Assembly: GCA_037954665.1 (NCBI GenBank)
Contig: JBBMOL010000196.1
Coordinates: forward strand, 620,001 to 684,000
Origin: Laguncularia racemosa
Taxonomy: Eukaryota; Streptophyta; Magnoliopsida; Myrtales; Combretaceae
DNA: 64,000 nucleotides
Reading direction: 5' to 3'
In this document: positions 59,559 to 64,000 of the stretch, in pieces
Layout: every line of letters starts with the position of its first letter
Numbering within the stretch: the first letter of the stretch is position 1
Notes under the pieces: model-generated
Database searches by the model: none
What the model was told of the DNA's origin: nothing
The model's input: the letters and a program-made list of their open reading frames with translations, nothing else
Program-made: the position numbers and the translations under genes

Positions 59559-61236
59559 TGATAGAGCCATTTTATACTCAATCCTTATAGTATAAATTGT
59601 GTTAAATTATTATTGATTTTATAGAAATCATAAGGAAATGGTACTTAATTCTAATTATGGTGATAAATCAGGTTAAATGGAGTTGAGGATGCTAATTCAA
59701 GTATATTAGAGAAGTCATCTACATCTTGGATCAAGACAAAGAATTACACCACCGGAGGAAAGCACATGAGCATATATCCACCAAAGCATTAGCACGGTTT
59801 GAGGCACGGCCAAGGTTCCAACCGTGTTACACACTGTACAAGAAGGAGACAATATGGACTTTCAACAGAGAGAGACACGACTTAGGGCACGGCAGTGGTT
59901 GAAGACATGGGCGAAACCGTGCTTAGAGCCATGGTGGAACTTAGGTGTGCCAAGGAGAAGAAAGTGTGGAACATCAACCAGATGAAGACACGGCTTGAAA
60001 TCTAACCGTGGTGTAGACCATGGCACACTCTGGACGAAGATGAAGACGTGTTGAACATAGGCAGAGGATGGGACGGTTTTAAATCTGGTCGTGTGTTGGA
60101 TCGTGGTACACACTGGGCGTGGATGAAAACTTGAAGAATAAGCACAGAGGGTGGCACGGCTTGACCCACGGCCGTGTGGTAGGGCGTGCCAAGCGGATGA
60201 ATCTTCACTTCTCGAAATCTACTTGGAAAAGGAAAGATATCTTCGTATCTTGCTAGCAAAAGATCACATGCCATCCCTCAAACATTATAAATAGAACCAA
60301 CCCTAGAGGGTTAGGACAATCTTTTTATCTTTTCTTTCAAACTTTTAATCTTTCTATCTGGGAAACAAGAAGGGAGGCCGGAGGCAGATCAAGCTATCCA
60401 GGTTCATTATGTTTTTACTTTTTATTTTCGTTTTTCTTATGAACATGAGTGGCTAAGCTACTTTTCTAGCCAAAGGGTCATAGATGTTTAATTCTCCACG
60501 AATTGTGAGGTCTAATTGACTTGTATTTATTCTATTCTTTGTTTTTGGGTATTCATATATCTTCTGATTGTTTTGTCATTATTATTTTGTTGATTGGTAT
60601 GAATAGAGCTCTTCTACTTAATTAGCAAGATAATATATTGTCAACTAGCACGTCAAATCCGTAATTGTTTGATTGTTCTAGTCTTAGTGACATGATAACA
60701 TGTTCGGTTATAAGAATAGATGATCGAATTCATGTTATGGAGGTGTATGATCATGTTTAAATAGGTTATCGTATAATCTACTGGCATGAATTGGTGGTCT
60801 CTCTAGATTTTAATGCTATTGGTAGATTAAATCCTAAGCGCTTATCCGGGGTTGTCTAATCAATAAGGGAAATAATTCGAAGCGCTTGTTGGAGGTTATC
60901 GAGAAAGTAAGGAGAGATAGGTTGTTAGAGCTTGTTAATAACCATAACCAATTTATCTAGAACTAAGAATAGGTGATATTTGCATCGATGATCAATTCCT
61001 AGAATTAAACTATCTTGATTCCTTTGGCTAGGCTTTTACCAATATTTGATTTTCTTATCTTGCTTTACTTTATTTGATTCACAAACAAAACCCCCCCATT
61101 TTTCTTTTCCTTATTGTTGTCTTTGAATAGAAATATCTTTACCAATCTCTGTGGATTCGACCCTACTCACCACTATATGCAAATCATATAATTGTCTAAG
61201 AGTAGGTTTTATTTTTGTTGGACTCGACACCCATCA
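59559..61236 (+). repeat. Solo LTR (Athila/Tat-like) inside gag of gypsy E
   Basis: A 1,678-bp sequence starting TGATAGAGCC and ending GACACCCATCA is flanked by a perfect 5-bp duplication AGGGG (59,554-59,558 and 61,237-61,241). The TATA box TATAAATA is at 60,286-60,293. The end region (CTGTGGATTCGACCCT ... TGGACTCGACACCCATCA) is typical of LTRs of Athila/Tat-type gypsy elements. It contains several CACGG/CCGTG motifs at 59,790-60,180. No internal domain is present, so it was left by LTR-LTR recombination. Confidence 0.9.
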
Positions 61237-61241
61237 AGGGG

Positions 61242-61928
61242 CGATGTTGGTGGTGGCAGGTACCGTAGGGTCGATGACCAGATTGACTAGGAGTACGGTA
61301 GCGGATATCGAAGAAACCACCAGGGCTACGATCATACGGATGGCGGTGATTTCCGTCTTAAGGTAGATATTCCATCCTTTACTGGTAGTCTCAATATAGA
61401 AGATTTCCTAGATTGGCTTGCAGAGGTCGATAGATTCTTTGACTATATGGAGGTACCTGAGGATAGGAGAGTACGACTGGTTGCTTGTAGGTTGAAAGGA
61501 GGGGCTTCTGTATGATGGGATCGTTTGCAGAACCGGAGGCAGAGAGAGGGGAAGTAAGCTATAAGGACATGGTACCGCTTGAAGAATCTGTTGCAGAGGG
61601 ATTTTCTACCACTCAACTATGAGCAGATCCTTTTCCAACAGTACCAACGATGTCGTCAGGGCAGAGGATGGTACATGACTACACCGCCAAGTTTATGAGG
61701 CTGGCAGAGAGGAATGATCTGAGGGAAACTGAGGGTCAGCAGGAGGCACGATTTGTAGACGGATTGAAACCTCATATTAAGGATAAAATAAGGGTGACGG
61801 TGTTCAAAACTGTCAATGAGGCAAAGAATTTGGCCCTTAGAGCTGAAATGATGATTCAAGAACAGAGTGCAAGGCTAGGTGGGGGCAAAAGAAGTTATGC
61901 ATATGATAGTATCAGCAGTGGCAGCTAG
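61242..61928 (+). pseudogene. gag of gypsy E, second part
   Basis: The Retrotrans_gag domain reads DGGDFRLKVDIPSFTG, EDFLDWLAEVDRFFDYMEVP and RRVRLVACRLKGGASV, then a TGA before WDRLQ and a TAA after REGK. After RDFLPLNYEQILFQQYQ a frameshift near 61,640-61,675 moves to another frame. It then reads DYTAKFMRLAERNDL, EARFVDGLKPHIKDKI and NEAKNLALRAEMMIQE and ends at TAG 61,926. This is the particle-forming domain of the element. Confidence 0.85.
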
Positions 61929-62237
61929 GTGGTTGGTGAAAGGGCTAGAGGAATAGTTGAGAAACCAGCTAGAAGTTTGGAGAAGAAAGAAGACAAGGCT
62001 GAGGGAAAGAAGCCTCTTGAGAGCAAAGAAACCCTAAGGCAAAATAATCCATATACCAAACCGATTGTAGGAAAATGCTATAGGTGTAATCAATCGGGAC
62101 ACCGATCTAATGAATGCCCGAATCGACGAACTATAAACATTGTCGAAAGGGAGGAAGAGGAGGAAGTATGCTGTGAACTGGATGGTGAGGATGAATACTA
62201 TGATGAGGCTGATGATGCAGTGGAATCGACTACATGA
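61929..62237 (+). pseudogene. Zinc knuckle of gypsy E gag
   Basis: An intact CX2CX4HX4C knuckle, CYRCNQSGHRSNEC, is encoded at 62,076-62,117. A basic stretch precedes it and an acidic one follows (EREEEEEV, DGEDEYYDEADD). It is in the same frame as 61,650-61,928, separated by one TAG. The knuckle binds element RNA in the intact protein. Confidence 0.85.
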
Positions 62238-62311
62238 TCAGAAGGATGATGCTAGCACCGAAACAGGAGGGTAGTTCACAATGACACTAGTTGTTCCGCA
62301 CTAGGTGCACA

Positions 62312-63015
62312 ATTGGTGGGAGAGTGTTCGACTTGATTGTTGATAGTGGGAGCTGTGAGAACATAATCGGAAGAGAGGTTGTGAAACGACTCCAGCTATA
62401 GATAGAAAAACATCCGAACCCTTACACCATAAGATGGATTAAGGCGGCAGAGTGAATTAAGGTAAAGGAGAGGTGTCGGGTTCCATTCTCGATAGGCAAA
62501 TATCGGGATGAAGTCTATTGTGACATCGTCGATATAGATGCCTGCCACTTGATATTCGGACGACCTTGGTAGTTTGACGTGGATGCCCAACATGCCAGGA
62601 AAGAAAACAAGTATATATTGGAGAAAGGGGGCGTAAAATATACGCTGCTACCATTAACGGATAAGCAACCTAAGACATAATGGGCAGAAAGAAAATATTT
62701 TCTAACGATCACTCAGTCAGAAAAGGAAATGACCGAGGACATCAAAGAATCCCGATTGATGTATGCTCTTGTGGTGAAGAATGCGGGAGAGGATGTAGAT
62801 AGTGTAGAGACTCCAGAGGAAGTAAAGGGGGTATTAGAAGAGTTCAAAGAGGCAGTGCCGGAAGACTTACCGGATGGGTTGCCTCCATTGCGAGACATCC
62901 AACACCACATCGACTTGGTGCCTAAGGCTAGCCTTCCTAATCTCCCACACTATCAGATGAGCCCCCAAAGAGACGGAAGTCCTACAGGAGAAGGTCTAGG
63001 AATTACTGGATAAAT
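62312..63015 (+). pseudogene. Protease and RT start of gypsy E
   Basis: FDLIVDSGSCENIIG (DSGS from 62,342) is the aspartic protease active site. ACHLIFGRPW is the second protease landmark and is followed by TAG. After further stops, 62,729-63,013 is open and leads into LPDGLPPLRDIQHHIDLVP and LPNLPHYQMSPQ, the block before the reverse transcriptase. A frame change separates this from the zinc-knuckle frame. Another near 63,015 separates it from the reverse transcriptase. Confidence 0.85.
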
Positions 63016-63032
63016 GATTCATTAGGGATAGC

Positions 63033-64000
63033 ATGAGTCCATGTGTCGTTCTTGTGCTATTAACGCCCAATAAGGATGGGAGTTGGAGGATGTGTGTGGA
63101 CAACCGTGCGATCAACAAGATCACAATTGGGTATAAATTCCCAATTCCTCGCATTGAAGACATGTTGGACAGGCTGAGTGGAGCGGTAATCTTCTCGAAA
63201 GTGGATCATAGAAGTGGATATCATCAGATTCGGGTTAAACCTGGGGATGAATGGAAGACCGCTTTCAAGACAAAGTAAGGGTTGTACGAATGGTTGGTCA
63301 TGCCATTCGGCCTCAGCAACACACCTAGTACCTTCATGCACGTGATGAATCAGGTACTTAAACCATTCATAGGTCAATTTGTAGTAGTATACTTTGATGA
63401 TATCCTGATATATAGCAAGACTAAGGATGAGCATTTAGTGCATTTGAAGAGCATATTGACTGTGCTGAAAGAGAATAAGATCTACGCCAATCTCAAGAAG
63501 TGCATATTCATGTCACAAAAACTGCTGTTCTTGGGTTTTATAGTAAGCGGTGAGGGTATAACGGTGGATGAGGATAAAGTAAGGGCCATTAGAGATTAGC
63601 CCACTCCCAAAACAATCATTGAGTTGAGAAGCTTTCTGGGGTTGGTAGGATTTTATAGACGTTTCATACGGCATTTTAGTACGATCACTGCACCATTAAC
63701 TTAGTGCCTAAAGAAAGGGAAGTTTCATTGGGATGGGGAAGCTGAGTCTGGATTTTCTGTGCTCAAAGAGAGATTGTGTAGTGCGCCGGTGTTGGTCTTA
63801 CCAGACTTTGACAAACTATTCGAAGTCGACTGTGATGCCAGCGGTGTGGGCATTGGCGCCATGTTATCTCAGGAGAAGAGACCCGTGGCCTTCTATAGTG
63901 AGAAGCTCTGTGAAGTCAGGAGGAGTTGGTCCACTTATGATAAAGAGTTCTATTCCATGGTCAGAGTTCTGAGGATGTGGGAGCACTACTTGGTTGGTAA
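63033..64000 (+). pseudogene. Reverse transcriptase and start of RNase H of gypsy E
   Basis: One frame runs to the window edge. It reads SPCVVLVLLTPNKDGSWRMC, FSKVDHRSGYHQIR, the catalytic box YFDDILIYS (YFDD at 63,390-63,401), FLGFIVSGEGI, LRSFLGLVGFYRRFIRHF and the RNase H start FEVDCDASGVGIGAML. Stops are TAA after FKTK (about 63,276), TAG after IRD (63,597-63,599) and TAG after PLT (about 63,703). No frameshift is seen within this segment. The ~80-codon open frame at 63,733-63,972 in another frame is a shadow. Confidence 0.9.

Larger units (their letters stand above)
58654..64000 (+). mobile_element. Ty3/gypsy element E, chromovirus-like, 3' part outside window
   Basis: The LTR (58,654-59,175), primer site, gag, zinc knuckle, protease, reverse transcriptase and start of RNase H follow in order. 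The reverse transcriptase wording (SGYHQIRVKPGDEWKTAF, PFGLSNTPSTFMHVMN) is chromovirus-like. The window ends before integrase and any chromodomain. It is inserted inside satellite monomer type 7. GCTTT at 58,649-58,653 is the expected left target duplication. A solo LTR sits inside gag. Confidence 0.85.

Noticed and set aside
63733..63972. 79-codon plus-strand frame near the window end
   Set aside because: It overlaps the RNase H start of element E in another frame and is a shadow of it.

Overview
This is plant nuclear DNA, almost certainly from a flowering plant. It is an AT-rich, gene-free block of repeats. I found no host gene, tRNA or rRNA. Every coding stretch I can identify belongs to a decayed transposable element: Ty1/copia and Ty3/gypsy LTR retrotransposons, or hAT DNA transposons with plant-type BED-finger transposase. 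The species cannot be named from the sequence alone.

Layout. (1) 1-9,196 is a nest. A short hAT element (805-7,660, TSD CTTCCAAT) was split by a minus-strand copia element (828-7,022). That copia was in turn split by a second non-autonomous hAT (4,341-5,548, TSD GTCTTAAT/GTCTCAAT). (2) 9,197-12,786 is mostly non-coding and holds one inverted-repeat element (10,001-10,930). (3) 12,795-17,086 is a full-length hAT with a perfect 8-bp TSD. Its four-exon transposase gene on the minus strand can be followed, broken by four stops and one frameshift. (4) 17,095-26,070 holds two of the three copies of a ~1.9 kb LTR family that starts TGTCAC, a CTT microsatellite and a TG-rich array. (5) 27,112-38,735 is a SIRE/Maximus-like copia element on the plus strand. 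A gypsy element (28,519-32,873) with gag and protease but no reverse transcriptase sits in its leader. (6) 38,750-43,082 holds an inverted-repeat element, a ~357-bp tandem duplication and a 118-bp minisatellite. (7) 43,083-47,482 holds the third TGTCAC LTR, cut by a second member of the gag-only gypsy family, which is itself cut off inside gag. (8) 47,484-58,653 is an 11.2 kb satellite array: ten diverged ~147-bp monomers form a 1,461-bp higher-order repeat, present about 7.6 times. (9) 58,654 to the end is a chromovirus-like gypsy element inserted inside a satellite monomer. Its gag carries a 1,678-bp solo LTR with TSD AGGGG.

How it fits together. The block looks like pericentromeric or centromere-near heterochromatin: nested insertions, solo LTRs, a near-nucleosome-length satellite with higher-order structure, and reading frames broken mainly by changes that look like C-to-T transitions (CAG to TAG, CGA to TGA), as expected for long-methylated DNA. 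The items most worth following up are the ten-monomer higher-order satellite, the gag-protease-only gypsy family with a repeated TTCACGCCA motif in its LTR, and the shared target preference (ending CAAT) of the three hAT insertions.
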